Of a stretch of DNA of 50,981 bases, positions 42,471 through 50,901 are shown piece by piece. A program made the position numbers and the translations under genes. The DNA is from UBA1876 sp964515395 (GTDB taxonomy: Bacteria > Synergistota > Synergistia > Synergistales > Thermovirgaceae), in NCBI GenBank assembly GCA_964515395.1, contig CAZERC010000011.1:1-50981 (forward strand), written 5' to 3'. The stretch's first letter is position 1. Each line of letters starts with the position of its first letter. The notes under the pieces were generated by a model, which saw nothing but the letters and a program-made list of their open reading frames with translations, was not told the DNA's origin and ran no database searches.

Positions 42471-42761
42471 ATGATTGATCCCGTATCCGCACAAAAACCT
42501 GTGCCCGGTGGGCCAAATCCCCGGGAACAAAGGGAAAAGGCGAAACTCCAGGAGGCCTGCAAGCAGTTCGAGTCCATCTTCCTGGCGAAAATGCTCAAGG
42601 AGGCGCGGGCGGACGAGGCCTTTTGGGAAGAGGGGGAAAAATCCCCTTACGGGGCCCTGGAGGAAACGGCCATGGAAATGACCGCCGAAGCCCTGTCGGA
42701 ACAGGGCGGGATCGGCCTCTGGAAAATGCTGTACGAGAGTCTTGAAGACACCGCGGAATAG
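42471..42761 (+). CDS. flgJ: Rod-binding protein FlgJ, N-domain only
   Basis: The 96-residue product matches the rod-scaffold domain of FlgJ: KLQEACKQFESIFLAKMLKEAR, then GALEETAMEMTAEALSEQGGIGLWKMLYESL. It lacks the muramidase domain that follows in enteric FlgJ. The wall-cutting role may be taken by the transglycosylase at 6379-6984. ATG 42471 follows flgI by 13 bases. Confidence 0.88.
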   Translation: MIDPVSAQKPVPGGPNPREQREKAKLQEACKQFESIFLAKMLKEARADEAFWEEGEKSPYGALEETAMEMTAEALSEQGGIGLWKMLYESLEDTAE

Positions 42762-42775
42762 AGGAGGAGTGTCCC

Positions 42776-43252
42776 ATGGGCAGGATGATGAGTCAGGAAG
42801 AATTACGTCCCTTTGTGGATGCGCTTGTCAGGAAAAACAGCGATCAGGAACAGGCTCTCGCCGATCTGCTTGGAATCCTCAAGCGGGAGCGGAATGCCCT
42901 CCAGGAGGGCCGGTCGGAGCTTTTGCCGGGGCTTCTGGCGGAACTGCAGGAGGTTTCGAGCCGGGCCATGAAAGCGGAGGCGGAGCGTGACGCCCAGGCG
43001 AGAAAACTGGCGGATCTCCTCGAATGCCGGCCTGTGCTCCGGGAAATCTGCAGAGCTTTGCCCCAGGGGGAAGCGGAACGACTCGGGAGCCAGGCCAAGG
43101 GGCTCATCGCCGCCGTCTCCGCCCTGAGAGAGGTCAACTATATTCTTTCACGGCAGGCGGAACAGCAGCGCTTTCTCGCGGAAATGATCCTGGAGCGTCT
43201 CAAGCACCTGTCGCCGGGTTCGGGCGTGGGGGCTTTGGACACCACGGCCTGA
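42776..43252 (+). CDS. flgN: Export chaperone FlgN
   Basis: FlgN is the chaperone for junction proteins FlgK and FlgL. The 158-residue all-helical product has the FlgN pattern: NALQEGRSELLPGLL, a helical hairpin and a C-terminal ALREVNYILSRQAEQQ followed by a Gly/Ser-rich tail. GGAGGAG lies 7 bases before ATG 42776. It closes the flgA-H-I-J-N operon and ends 6 bases before the convergent cheD. Its substrate gene flgK is at the other end of the operon in the opposite direction. Confidence 0.82.
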   Translation: MGRMMSQEELRPFVDALVRKNSDQEQALADLLGILKRERNALQEGRSELLPGLLAELQEVSSRAMKAEAERDAQARKLADLLECRPVLREICRALPQGEAERLGSQAKGLIAAVSALREVNYILSRQAEQQRFLAEMILERLKHLSPGSGVGALDTTA

Positions 43253-43258
43253 ACAGCC

Positions 43259-43771
43259 TCAGAGGGTTTTCGTCCCTTCGCCGATGATCCTGACGGTCAT
43301 CTGCCAGGTTCCTGTGTCGAAGGTGACGCTCCTCCCGCGGGTTCCCCCCGTGTCCATCCCGTCGAGGGGGATCCCGTGACTTTTCAGGTGTTCCGTCACG
43401 GCATCGATGTTCTGCCGGCCGATCGCCATGAGTGGTGATGCCGAGGCGAGGTTGAACATCTTCGCCCCTCCTGCGACCTTCGCCCGGAGCCTCCGCTTTT
43501 CTGCCCCCTGTTTGCCGAGGACCTCCAGGAGGTTCAGAAACGCTGTGTCGGCGAATTTGCCCGGTTTCCCGCTTTCTGCCTCCCCCACTGGGCTCTTGGG
43601 CAGCATGATATGGGCCATGCCCGCGATTTGGGCCTTCCGGTCGTAGAGCACAAGGGCCACGCAGGATCCGAGCCCCAGTGTGTAGAGTCTCCCCGGAGTT
43701 TCCGTGAGCCGGAGGTCACCCATTCCGACGTTCAGGGATTCGGTGGTGGTGATGTCCCGGGTCGTCTTCAT
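43259..43771 (-). CDS. cheD: Chemoreceptor glutamine deamidase CheD
   Basis: CheD deamidates receptor glutamines and, with CheC, forms a feedback pair. The 170-residue protein has the catalytic cysteine C37 in TLGLGSCVALVLYD and histidine H54 in GMAHIMLP, then AKVAGGAKMF and IPLDGMDTGGTRGRSVTFD, as in the family. The start (ATG at 43771) follows cheC by 3 bases on the - strand, so the two are coupled. Confidence 0.93.
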   Translation of the reverse strand: MKTTRDITTTESLNVGMGDLRLTETPGRLYTLGLGSCVALVLYDRKAQIAGMAHIMLPKSPVGEAESGKPGKFADTAFLNLLEVLGKQGAEKRRLRAKVAGGAKMFNLASASPLMAIGRQNIDAVTEHLKSHGIPLDGMDTGGTRGRSVTFDTGTWQMTVRIIGEGTKTL

Positions 43772-43774
43772 GGG

Positions 43775-44383
43775 TCACGCCACCCCGAGAAGGCCGAAGA
43801 ACCCTTCCAGTGCGTCGGGATCGGGCACCAGCAGGATCTTGCCCGAAAACAGACGGTTCGAGTCCTCGGGAAACGTCAGCGGCGTGGTTACGAGAAAGGC
43901 CATATCCCCGGAGACGCCGAAAATGGCGATCATGATGTCCATGATGGCCCCCAGCATGTCATGGGCCACGGCAGGCACCGACAGGGGGAGATTCACGTTC
44001 AGCATGTTGCCGAGTGCGGACATGAAGGCGCTGAGAATAATGTTTCCCGCTTCGGAAAGGGCGCTTTCGGCAAGCTCCGCACGGTCGAAATCCCCGATGT
44101 CGGAAACGAGGCCGAGCATTTCCTCCGCCAGCTCCCTGGCGTCCTCCTCGGGCATGATAAAGACGAGGTTGCTTGGGACGACGGTCTCGCATCTCGCAAG
44201 GATGGCGCACACGATGGTCTCGGGGTCCCCGAAGTGGGAGGAGACCTCTTCGAGGCTGATTTGCTCCACCACGGGGACGGACATGTCCACGTGCTTTCCC
44301 ACCAGTTCGGAAAGCGCACGGGCGGCGTGTCCCGTTCCGATGTTCGCCAGTTCCTTCATGGCGTCTTCCTGCAAGGGCGTCAT
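43775..44383 (-). CDS. cheC: CheY-P phosphatase CheC
   Basis: CheC removes phosphate from CheY and is stimulated by CheD. The 202-residue protein holds both active motifs of the family: E11/N14 in MKELANIGTGHAA and E111/N114 in LSEAGNIILSAF. The ATG at 44383 has AAAGGAGAG 7 bases upstream; the open frame goes much further but without homology. It lies between cheB and cheD in one operon. Confidence 0.93.
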   Translation of the reverse strand: MTPLQEDAMKELANIGTGHAARALSELVGKHVDMSVPVVEQISLEEVSSHFGDPETIVCAILARCETVVPSNLVFIMPEEDARELAEEMLGLVSDIGDFDRAELAESALSEAGNIILSAFMSALGNMLNVNLPLSVPAVAHDMLGAIMDIMIAIFGVSGDMAFLVTTPLTFPEDSNRLFSGKILLVPDPDALEGFFGLLGVA

Positions 44384-44397
44384 GAAAGGCTCTCCTT

Positions 44398-45459
44398 TCA
44401 GTTGGGCCGTTTCGCGAACAGTTCCGTCAGCTTTTCCGGGAGCTTGTCCAGCGGCAGGACCGCATCGGCTGCGCCGGCTTCGATGACCGACCTCGGCATT
44501 CCGAAGACCACGGCCGTCTCGCTTGATTCGGCGATCACGTATCCGCCCTTCGCCTTGAGCGCCTTGGCACCCTTTGCACCATCCCTGCCCATGCCCGTGA
44601 GGATCAGGGCCAGGGCCCTGACGCCCTTGAGATCTGCGGCGCTCAGAAAGAGGAAATCCGCGGCGGGACGCACCGAGTTGAGTGGCGGCGCCTCCGAAAG
44701 AGTGCAATGAAGTCCGCCGTCGGGCTTCAGGAGCAGATGCCTCCCCCCGGGAGCCACCACGGCCATACCCCGCTGAAGCAAGAGCCCTTCCGTTGCCTCG
44801 ACGACGGAGAGTTGTGACCGGCTGTCGAGCCGTTTCGCCAGCGACGCCGTGAAATCCTTTGGCATGTGCTGGACGATGGCCACGGGGGCCGGGAAATCCG
44901 CCGGCAGGGCCGGAATGATCCTGGCCAGGGCCTGGGGGCCGCCCGTCGAGGATGCCACCAGAAGCACATCGAAGGGCCCCAGTTTCCCTGGTTCGGGAAG
45001 AGGCCCCACCGTTACGGAAGGTGCCTTCCTCGAGTGCGGGGCAAAGGTCTTCGCCGACGCCGCCAGGCGGACCTTGGCCTGTAGTTCACTCTGGAAACGC
45101 TCCATCTCGTTGCCGGAGACTGCGGCGGGCTTTCTGATGAAGTCGAAGGCTCCCGCCTCGAGACATTTCAGCGTCGTTTCGGTGCCTTCGCCGGTACGGC
45201 TCGAGACCATGATGACCGGTGTGGGCCGCTGCCGCATGATGGCTTCCAGCGCCGAGAGTCCGCTCATCTCCGGCATTTCCACGTCCATGGTGATCACGTC
45301 GGGTTCGAGGACGAGGGTTTTGTGCAAGGCGTCCGTCCCGTTGCGGGCGCGTCCGACGACAGTGATGTCCGAAACGGATGTGAGGGTATCCGCCAGGATC
45401 TGGCGCATGAAGGCCGAATCATCTGTAATGAGAACGCGTATCCTGTCGGCTGGGGTCAT
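44398..45459 (-). CDS. cheB: Chemoreceptor methylesterase/response regulator CheB
   Basis: CheB removes receptor methyl groups and is activated by CheA. The 353-residue protein has a receiver domain (1-125) with phospho-acceptor D59 in TMDVEMPEMSG and K110, then a methylesterase domain (165-350) with catalytic S171 in VASSTGGPQAL, H198 in VQHMP and D in LTGMGRDGAKG. All key residues are present. The ATG at 45459 has only a weak site (AAAGG about 12 bases upstream). It heads the cheB-cheC-cheD group. Confidence 0.95.
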   Translation of the reverse strand: MTPADRIRVLITDDSAFMRQILADTLTSVSDITVVGRARNGTDALHKTLVLEPDVITMDVEMPEMSGLSALEAIMRQRPTPVIMVSSRTGEGTETTLKCLEAGAFDFIRKPAAVSGNEMERFQSELQAKVRLAASAKTFAPHSRKAPSVTVGPLPEPGKLGPFDVLLVASSTGGPQALARIIPALPADFPAPVAIVQHMPKDFTASLAKRLDSRSQLSVVEATEGLLLQRGMAVVAPGGRHLLLKPDGGLHCTLSEAPPLNSVRPAADFLFLSAADLKGVRALALILTGMGRDGAKGAKALKAKGGYVIAESSETAVVFGMPRSVIEAGAADAVLPLDKLPEKLTELFAKRPN

Positions 45460-45606
45460 TGGCGCATCGGGCCTTTCTCGCTCCTTCGGTGAGGAATGTC
45501 GAGCGTATCCTGTCCGGAAAATAGTCTACGGGAAAAGCCTCAAAGAAACATGTCGGAAACCCGGGGAGGTATGCGTGCGCCGTGCCGGGGAAACGTCCCT
45601 TGCGCC

Positions 45607-46039
45607 TCAGTCGTCGCGGTTTCCCGATGCCAGAAGGGCGAGGGCGAACTCGAAAACGGTCATGCACCCCGAGGGGAGGTTCCTGCGGATGCGGGCAGTC
45701 TCCAGCGATGCATACAGGGATTCCCACCTTCCGAGGCGTTCGTCGATAAAATCCGCCACCTCGTGGATGTCCGTCAGCCCCCGGTTGCGGAAAAAGGTCA
45801 GCAAATCCCAAAACCCCGGTGAATCGGGACCGGACGTTCCGGAATCGAATTCGGCCAGGTCGAGTCCGCTCTCGGAAGCCACGGACCACCAACGGTCAAG
45901 CACGTCGGGATGGGTCCTGAAAAACAAGAGCAGCTCCCCGGCGGGCAGGGACGATTCTCCGGCCCTTTCGTTATCTCCTTTTTCCGGCGTTTTGGGCCCG
46001 GATATCGCCTCAAGCCCGGGAGAGTCCTTTCCGGTTTCC
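45607..46039 (-). CDS. C-terminal part of an unknown protein (5' part lost in the gap)
   Basis: An open frame runs from the N gap to a TGA at 45607-45609, 143 residues. It has an acidic, Pro-rich linker and then an all-helical domain rich in Trp and Phe (LLLFFRTHPDVLDRWW, FWDLLTFFRNRGL). I see no known family. It is on the same strand as cheB, 147 bases upstream of it. The start and full length cannot be known from this window. Confidence 0.55.
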
Positions 46040-46139
46040 NNNNNNNNNNNNNNNNNNNNNNNNNNNNNNNNNNNNNNNNNNNNNNNNNNNNNNNNNNNNN
46101 NNNNNNNNNNNNNNNNNNNNNNNNNNNNNNNNNNNNNNN
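46040..46139. other. Run of 100 N (assembly gap)
   Basis: Exactly 100 undetermined bases, the usual scaffold-gap filler, so true length may differ. It removes the end of the chemoreceptor gene and the start of the unknown gene at 45607-46039; other genes might be hidden. Confidence 0.98.
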
Positions 46140-48217
46140 CTGAGGGTTTCGGCCATCTCGGACAGGGTCTGGCTCGAAGCCGCAAACTCCTCGGCCTGGG
46201 CCGATTGCTCGCTCGCCACGGAGGAGAGACTCTCCAGGGCTTCTCCAACCACGGTGCGCCCGTCGTTGAGCTCGGAGATCTTCTTTTCGATCTCCTCGTA
46301 CGTGGAGGCGAGGTTTTGCAGCGACTCGGCGACGGATTCGCCCTCTTCCTTGGCGGACTGGGTCGAGTGGTGGATGGTGTCGAAGGCCTGGCGGGTCTCG
46401 TCGACGGCCTTGGTCCCCTTTTCGGTGATATCCTTTGTCTCGGCCAGTGAGGCTTCCGCCTTCTGCACACGGGGCTGAACCTCTCCGATGTACCCGTGTA
46501 TCTGCTGTGCCGCTTCGGAGGATTCTTCGGCGAGCTTCCGGACCTCCTCGGCGACGACGGCGAATCCCCGTCCGGCCTCTCCGGCCCTGGCGGCCTCGAT
46601 GGCGGCATTGAGGGCCAGGAGATTCGTCTGGTCGGCGATGTTGGAAATGGTCTCCGCCATGCCGATGATCTTGTTCATGCTTTCGGTGACTTCCGTGAAG
46701 GAGTCATTGACCTCTTTGGACATGCTGTTGAGGGCGTTGACGGTTTCCTCACTCTGGTGTGCGAGGCGGACCCCTTCGTCAGTGACTTCGAGCTGCTTGG
46801 TGTGCCGTTCCTCGAGGCTTTTGATCAGCTCCATGCCTGAGTCGACGAGCTTGCCTCCCTCGGTGACGAGTCGCGAAAGCTCCTCGCCGATCTCGCGTTG
46901 CTTTTGCTGCGCCTCGGTGACCTTGCGGAGCTGTTCCATGCTGTTTTCCGCTCCGCGACCCGATTCGTCGGCTCCTGCGGCAACTTCTTCCGCCGAGGCT
47001 GCGAGCTGCTCGACGGAGTCCCACACTTCCTGGATCATGGTCCGGAGTTTCTCGAGGGTCTGGGAAATGGCGTTCTGGAGCATGGAAACCTCTTCTCCGG
47101 AATATTCCTTAAGCTGAGACTCCGTAAAATCGCCTTCGCCCATCTTGTTGGCTACGCCGGTGACGTCCACAATGGGCCTGGCGAGCCGCTTCCCGAAAAT
47201 GAGTCCCAGCGCGCCTGCCACGAAGAGGGCGGCCACGGCACCGATAACGATGCGCCGGACCGTCGCCCAGACAGGTGCGGTGACCACGGAAGTGGGTGTT
47301 GCGTAACCGACGATCTGACCCCAGGGCGTTTCATCAAAGGTGACGAACTCATCCCCGACGTTGTAGAAAGCCTCATCGGAGGCACTGGAGTCGCCCAGGG
47401 TAGCCTTGAACGCATCGATCCGGCCTGCCGACTGGTCATCGAGGCGTCCCGTCGTGATGTCCAGTGCCGGATGGCCGAGGACCTTGCCGCTTTGGGAAAG
47501 GACGAAGGCGAGACTTCCATCGGCGACATTGAGGTCATCCAGGTAGTCCAGAAACATCGCCGTATCGAATTCAACACCAATGACGCCGATGACAATGTCT
47601 TCTGTCCGGTCAGAAGATTTGCCGACCACGGGCATGACATAGGAAACGATGTACTTCGGTCCGTTTTTGGTTTCAGCGACGCGTGGTTCGAGCCAGCGCG
47701 CCGTTCCAGGTTCGAGGGTTTCGAAGAACCACGCCGCTTCGGGGTTATCGGCGGAGAAACCTCCCTCACCTACCAGGTGGTCCTGATCGATGTAGGGTTC
47801 CCAGGGCTTTTCGGCGCCTCTGCGGATCACCGCACCAGTGGCCACTTCCTGCTCCACGTAAGGTGCATTGAAGTAAAAATAAAGCCGTTCCACATAGGGC
47901 TTGTCCTCCACGACCGGAAGCAGGTGGTTGATCACGCTGCCACAGTAATAGTCCTGCATGTCGGACATGTTGACCCATTGGGTGGCATTGATCCTGTTAT
48001 TCACTACCCCTGCCGCGAGCTGGGCCAGGGTCGTTGCATCACCCAGGATTTTTTCCAGGTCGTAGGTCATGATACGGGTCTGAAGGTCCATCTTGTCTTG
48101 TATGTTCGATCTTTCCGAATTGTAGACGGTGTAACTTGCCACGCCGAGCAGGACGATGGTGACGAGAAGTCCCGAGACCACGATGGCTGCCGCGGTTTGC
48201 TGCCAGAGTTTTTTCAC
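46140..48217 (-). CDS. Methyl-accepting chemotaxis protein (3' end lost in the gap)
   Basis: A chemoreceptor of which 692 residues are visible: GTG start at 48217 (GGGGTGA upstream), membrane helix about 9-30, a large periplasmic dCache-type sensor (about 35-300; YIVSYVMPVVGKSSD and GVIGVEFDTAMFLDYLDDL), second membrane helix about 320-342, HAMP, and the signalling coiled coil with the tip NLLALNAAIEAARAGEAGRG. The gap cuts the last part of the coiled coil (SSQTLSEMAETL). Its sensor differs from that of the receptor at 31568. Ligand unknown. Confidence 0.92.
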
Positions 48218-48460
48218 CAGTCTTCACCCCTTTGCCAAAGACAATCGTTCATGACCGCTGCCTTTCATGATGAACGGACGGCGGATAGCGGATACCTGTT
48301 GGGACCGTGTTGTTTTAGAATGGATATAATTACTTCTTCATTTGGGACACCTCGCACGTTTTGCTGACGGAATGCCTCAGGGGCTAGTTTAAGAGTCGCG
48401 GGCGCTCCAATCAGGACAAAGCGCATGAAGTTTCAGGGCTTCTTCTTGAGTATCGGATGG

Positions 48461-48466
48461 TATAAT
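48461..48466 (+). promoter_or_regulatory. Candidate -10 element for thiC
   Basis: A perfect TATAAT 16 bases before the TPP aptamer, placed so that the transcript would begin just before the P1 stem. No strong -35 hexamer is seen 17 bases upstream. Confidence 0.55.
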
Positions 48467-48481
48467 CGGACAAAACACATA

Positions 48482-48562
48482 TCGCCAGGGGGCGCTCGAC
48501 GTACGGGCTGAGAACGTACCCCTTGAACCTGATCCAGATCATGCTGGCGGAGGGAATGGCGA
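48482..48562 (+). promoter_or_regulatory. TPP riboswitch (THI element)
   Basis: The conserved aptamer blocks are present: GGGCTGAGA, then ACCCCTTGAACCTGATC, then CTGGCGGAGGGAA. The P1 stem is TCGCCA (48482-48487) with TGGCGA (48557-48562), all six pairs intact. It binds thiamine pyrophosphate and would lower thiC expression when TPP is plentiful. Confidence 0.95.
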
Positions 48563-48591
48563 ACGAGAGAGGGCGAAAACCTCACTTCTGC

Positions 48592-48622
48592 CGGCCGCAT
48601 GTTCGCGGCCGTTTTTGTTTTT
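48592..48622 (+). terminator. Riboswitch-controlled terminator before thiC
   Basis: CGGCCGC - ATGTTC - GCGGCCG followed by TTTTTGTTTTT. It lies 30 bases after the TPP aptamer and 56 bases before thiC, so TPP binding probably acts by ending transcription. Confidence 0.9.
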
Positions 48623-48677
48623 CTCCCCTTGTCTCGGAAATTTCCCTCCGTCCGGAAAATCTCAAGGAGGGAAATTG

Positions 48678-49958
48678 ATGGGACACACCAGACTCGAACA
48701 GGCGAAAGCAGGCATTGTGACCGGTGAAATGAAAAGGGCTGCGGAAACGGAAGGCATGCACCCTGAAAGGCTGCGGGATCTTGTGGCAAAAGGCCTTGCC
48801 GTCATCCCCAAAAACAGCGGGCGTGATTTTCCCCTGGTGAAGGCCATCGGCAGGGGGCTTTCGACGAAAGTCAACGCCAACCTCGGAACCAGTGACGAAT
48901 GCGCCGATCTCACCTTCGAAGGGCGCAAGCTCGAAGCCGCCAAAAAAGCCGGGGCCGACTCCGTCATGGATCTTTCCACCGGCGGGGATCTCGGGGAGGC
49001 CAGGGCGTTTTTCCTGGAAAACTCGCCCGTCATGGTGGGGACCGTCCCCGTCTATTCCGTCGCCACCGAAATGGTCCGAAAGGGCGAGGCGCTGGAAAAC
49101 ATGACCGAAGAGCGGCTTTTCGATTCCATCGAGGCCCAGTGCCGGGGTGGAGTGGACTATATAACCGTCCACTGCGGCGTCTGCGAAGAATCCGCAGAAG
49201 CCCTCGAGGCCTCGGGCCGCATCATGCCCTGCGTGAGCCGCGGAGGGTCCATCCACCTTCACTGGATGCGGAAAAACAAAAAGGACAATCCCCTCCACGA
49301 ACACTTCGAGGATCTGCTGGATATCGCCCGCAGGTACGACGTCACCCTGAGCCTGGGAGACGGATTTCGCCCCGGTGCCACGGCGGACGCAATCGACGGC
49401 CCCCAGCTGGCGGAACTGCTGGTCCTCGCCCGCCTGGCGGACAGGGCCCGCGAACGCGGCGTCCAGGTCATGATCGAGGGCCCCGGGCACGTCCCGCTGG
49501 AGCACATCCAGTCCCATGTGCAGCTCGAAAAGCGCCTGACCAAAGAGGCTCCCTTCTACGTACTGGGTCCTCTGCCGACGGACATCGCCGCAGGCTACGA
49601 CCACATTGCCGGAGCCATCGGCGGTGCCCTTGCCGGGGCGGCGGGGGCGGACTTTTTGTGTTACGTTACCCCGGCGGAACATCTGGGCCTGCCCGACGAG
49701 CACGACGTCTACCAGGGAGTCATGGCCTCCCGCATCGCCGCCCATGTGGCGGACCTGGTCAAGGGCGTCCCGGGCGCGGCCGAAAGGGACGAGCGCATTT
49801 CCAGGGCCAGGGAACGGCTTGACTGGGAGAGTATCATCGCCGAAGCCCTGGATCCCGAGCTGGTGCGCACGCGTTCGAAGATAGCCGAGGACAGGGAGGC
49901 CTGCACCATGTGCGGCAAGCTCTGCGCCGTCAAGCTCAGCCGCCGCCACCCCGACTGA
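48678..49958 (+). CDS. thiC: Phosphomethylpyrimidine synthase ThiC
   Basis: ThiC is a radical SAM enzyme that turns aminoimidazole ribotide into hydroxymethylpyrimidine phosphate for thiamine. The 426-residue length fits the short ThiC type. Conserved parts: KVNANLGTS, SVMDLSTGGDL, DYITVHCGV, SRGGSIHLHWM, SLGDGFRPG, MIEGPGHVPL, LGPLPTDIAAGYDHI. The C-terminal cluster motif is C409-TM-C412-GKL-C416, that is C-x2-C-x3-C, one residue shorter than the C-x2-C-x4-C often quoted. ATG 48678 has AAGGAGGG 6 bases upstream. It is controlled by the TPP riboswitch. Confidence 0.96.
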   Translation: MGHTRLEQAKAGIVTGEMKRAAETEGMHPERLRDLVAKGLAVIPKNSGRDFPLVKAIGRGLSTKVNANLGTSDECADLTFEGRKLEAAKKAGADSVMDLSTGGDLGEARAFFLENSPVMVGTVPVYSVATEMVRKGEALENMTEERLFDSIEAQCRGGVDYITVHCGVCEESAEALEASGRIMPCVSRGGSIHLHWMRKNKKDNPLHEHFEDLLDIARRYDVTLSLGDGFRPGATADAIDGPQLAELLVLARLADRARERGVQVMIEGPGHVPLEHIQSHVQLEKRLTKEAPFYVLGPLPTDIAAGYDHIAGAIGGALAGAAGADFLCYVTPAEHLGLPDEHDVYQGVMASRIAAHVADLVKGVPGAAERDERISRARERLDWESIIAEALDPELVRTRSKIAEDREACTMCGKLCAVKLSRRHPD

Positions 49959-49960
49959 CC

Positions 49961-49976
49961 CCCCAACCACTTGGGG
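49961..49976 (+). terminator. Weak hairpin after thiC
   Basis: CCCCAA - CCAC - TTGGGG, 2 bases after the thiC stop. No T-run follows directly (TCGGATCTTTGATTT), so termination is uncertain. Confidence 0.35.
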
Positions 49977-50074
49977 TCGGATCTTTGATTTGCTGATTGT
50001 ATCCAACATGGCGGGCCCCCGGCATTTTAATGAACGCGAAAGAGAAGATCGAACCCGGTGGGTTTGCACCGATA

Positions 50075-50080
50075 TATACT
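50075..50080 (+). promoter_or_regulatory. Candidate -10 element for the methyltransferase gene
   Basis: TATACT, 44 bases before the GTG at 50125, within GATATATACT. No clear -35 element is seen. Confidence 0.35.
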
Positions 50081-50124
50081 GAAGGAGAAACTGACCCGGG
50101 CGTACGGGAAAGGGGAAAACCGCC

Positions 50125-50778
50125 GTGATCCGTGAGTTCTATGACCGCTACCTGCTCCCGCACTTCATTGACCTGGCCGCCGGCGTGACGCCCCTGGAGC
50201 GCCAGAGAAAGGCTGTCGTGCCCGCGGCCAGGGGGCGGGTGCTCGAGGTCGGTTTCGGGACCGGCAGGAACCTCCCCTTCTACGATGCCTCCAGGGTGAC
50301 GGAGATCGTCGGGCTCGAACCGTCGGAGCCCATGCGCCGCATAGGTCTGCGCCGCATTCGCGATTCGGGGCTTGACATCAGCCTTGTTGATGCCGTCGCC
50401 GAGGACATGCCTTTTGAAAGCGGAAGCTTCGACACGGTTCTTTTGACCTTCACCCTTTGTTCCGTTTCAGACCCGCTGGAGGCACTGCGGGAAATGGGCC
50501 GGGTTCTCGGCCCGGGCGGCAGGTTGCTCTTCTGTGAGCACGGCCGCTCACCCCATGGTTCCGTCAGCCGCTGGCAGGACCTGTTGACTCCCTGGTGGAA
50601 GAGAGTCTCCGGCGGCTGCCACCTCGACAGGGACGTGGTGGACCTGCTTCAGGTCGCAGGTTTCGAGTGCCAGGTCCTGGAGCGGTTCTATGCCACAAAG
50701 CTCCGCCCGTGGACGTGGATCACCAGGGGTGTAGCCGTGCCGAAGAAGGAAAATGATGAGAGCAATGCAGAAAGATGA
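50125..50778 (+). CDS. Class I SAM-dependent methyltransferase (UbiE/phospholipid-methyltransferase-like)
   Basis: A 217-residue protein with a Rossmann-type methyltransferase fold: motif I VLEVGFGTGRNLPFYD, acidic residue region VGLEPSEPMRR, motif II AEDMPFESGSFDTVLLTFTLCSV and motif III GRVLGPGGRLLFCEHG. The N terminus IREFYDRYLLPHFIDLAAG resembles the PmtA/UbiE-like group that methylates lipids or quinones, but the substrate cannot be read from sequence. The GTG at 50125 follows an AAAGGGGAAAA site. It is 166 bases after thiC and probably has its own promoter. Confidence 0.85.
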   Translation: MIREFYDRYLLPHFIDLAAGVTPLERQRKAVVPAARGRVLEVGFGTGRNLPFYDASRVTEIVGLEPSEPMRRIGLRRIRDSGLDISLVDAVAEDMPFESGSFDTVLLTFTLCSVSDPLEALREMGRVLGPGGRLLFCEHGRSPHGSVSRWQDLLTPWWKRVSGGCHLDRDVVDLLQVAGFECQVLERFYATKLRPWTWITRGVAVPKKENDESNAER

Positions 50779-50873
50779 TGGCCGGTTGAAGGAAAAAAGG
50801 AAATGGGAAGGGGAGGCTTTCAAAAAAGGGGACAATCTTGACTTTGAAATAGATAAGGAGGCTAGTTTGAGAT

Positions 50874-50901
50874 ATGCTGCGCGTGTGTGCGCGCGCAGCA
50901 T
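50874..50901 (+). repeat. Perfect inverted repeat near the end of the window
   Basis: ATGCTGCGCG (50874-50883), 8-base loop, CGCGCAGCAT (50892-50901). No T-run follows, so it is not a clear terminator. It lies about 95 bases after the methyltransferase gene in an A/G-rich stretch with no convincing gene. Confidence 0.6.

Noticed and set aside
46010..46139. Treating the receptor gene as continuing through the gap to a stop at 46010
   Set aside because: The frame is joined only by 100 N of uncertain true length; the nine residues beyond the gap do not look like a receptor end, and this stretch is better read in the frame of the unknown gene.
44849..46450. 533-codon open frame on the + strand running through the N gap
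   Set aside because: Opposite cheB and the receptor gene, and only joined through undetermined bases.
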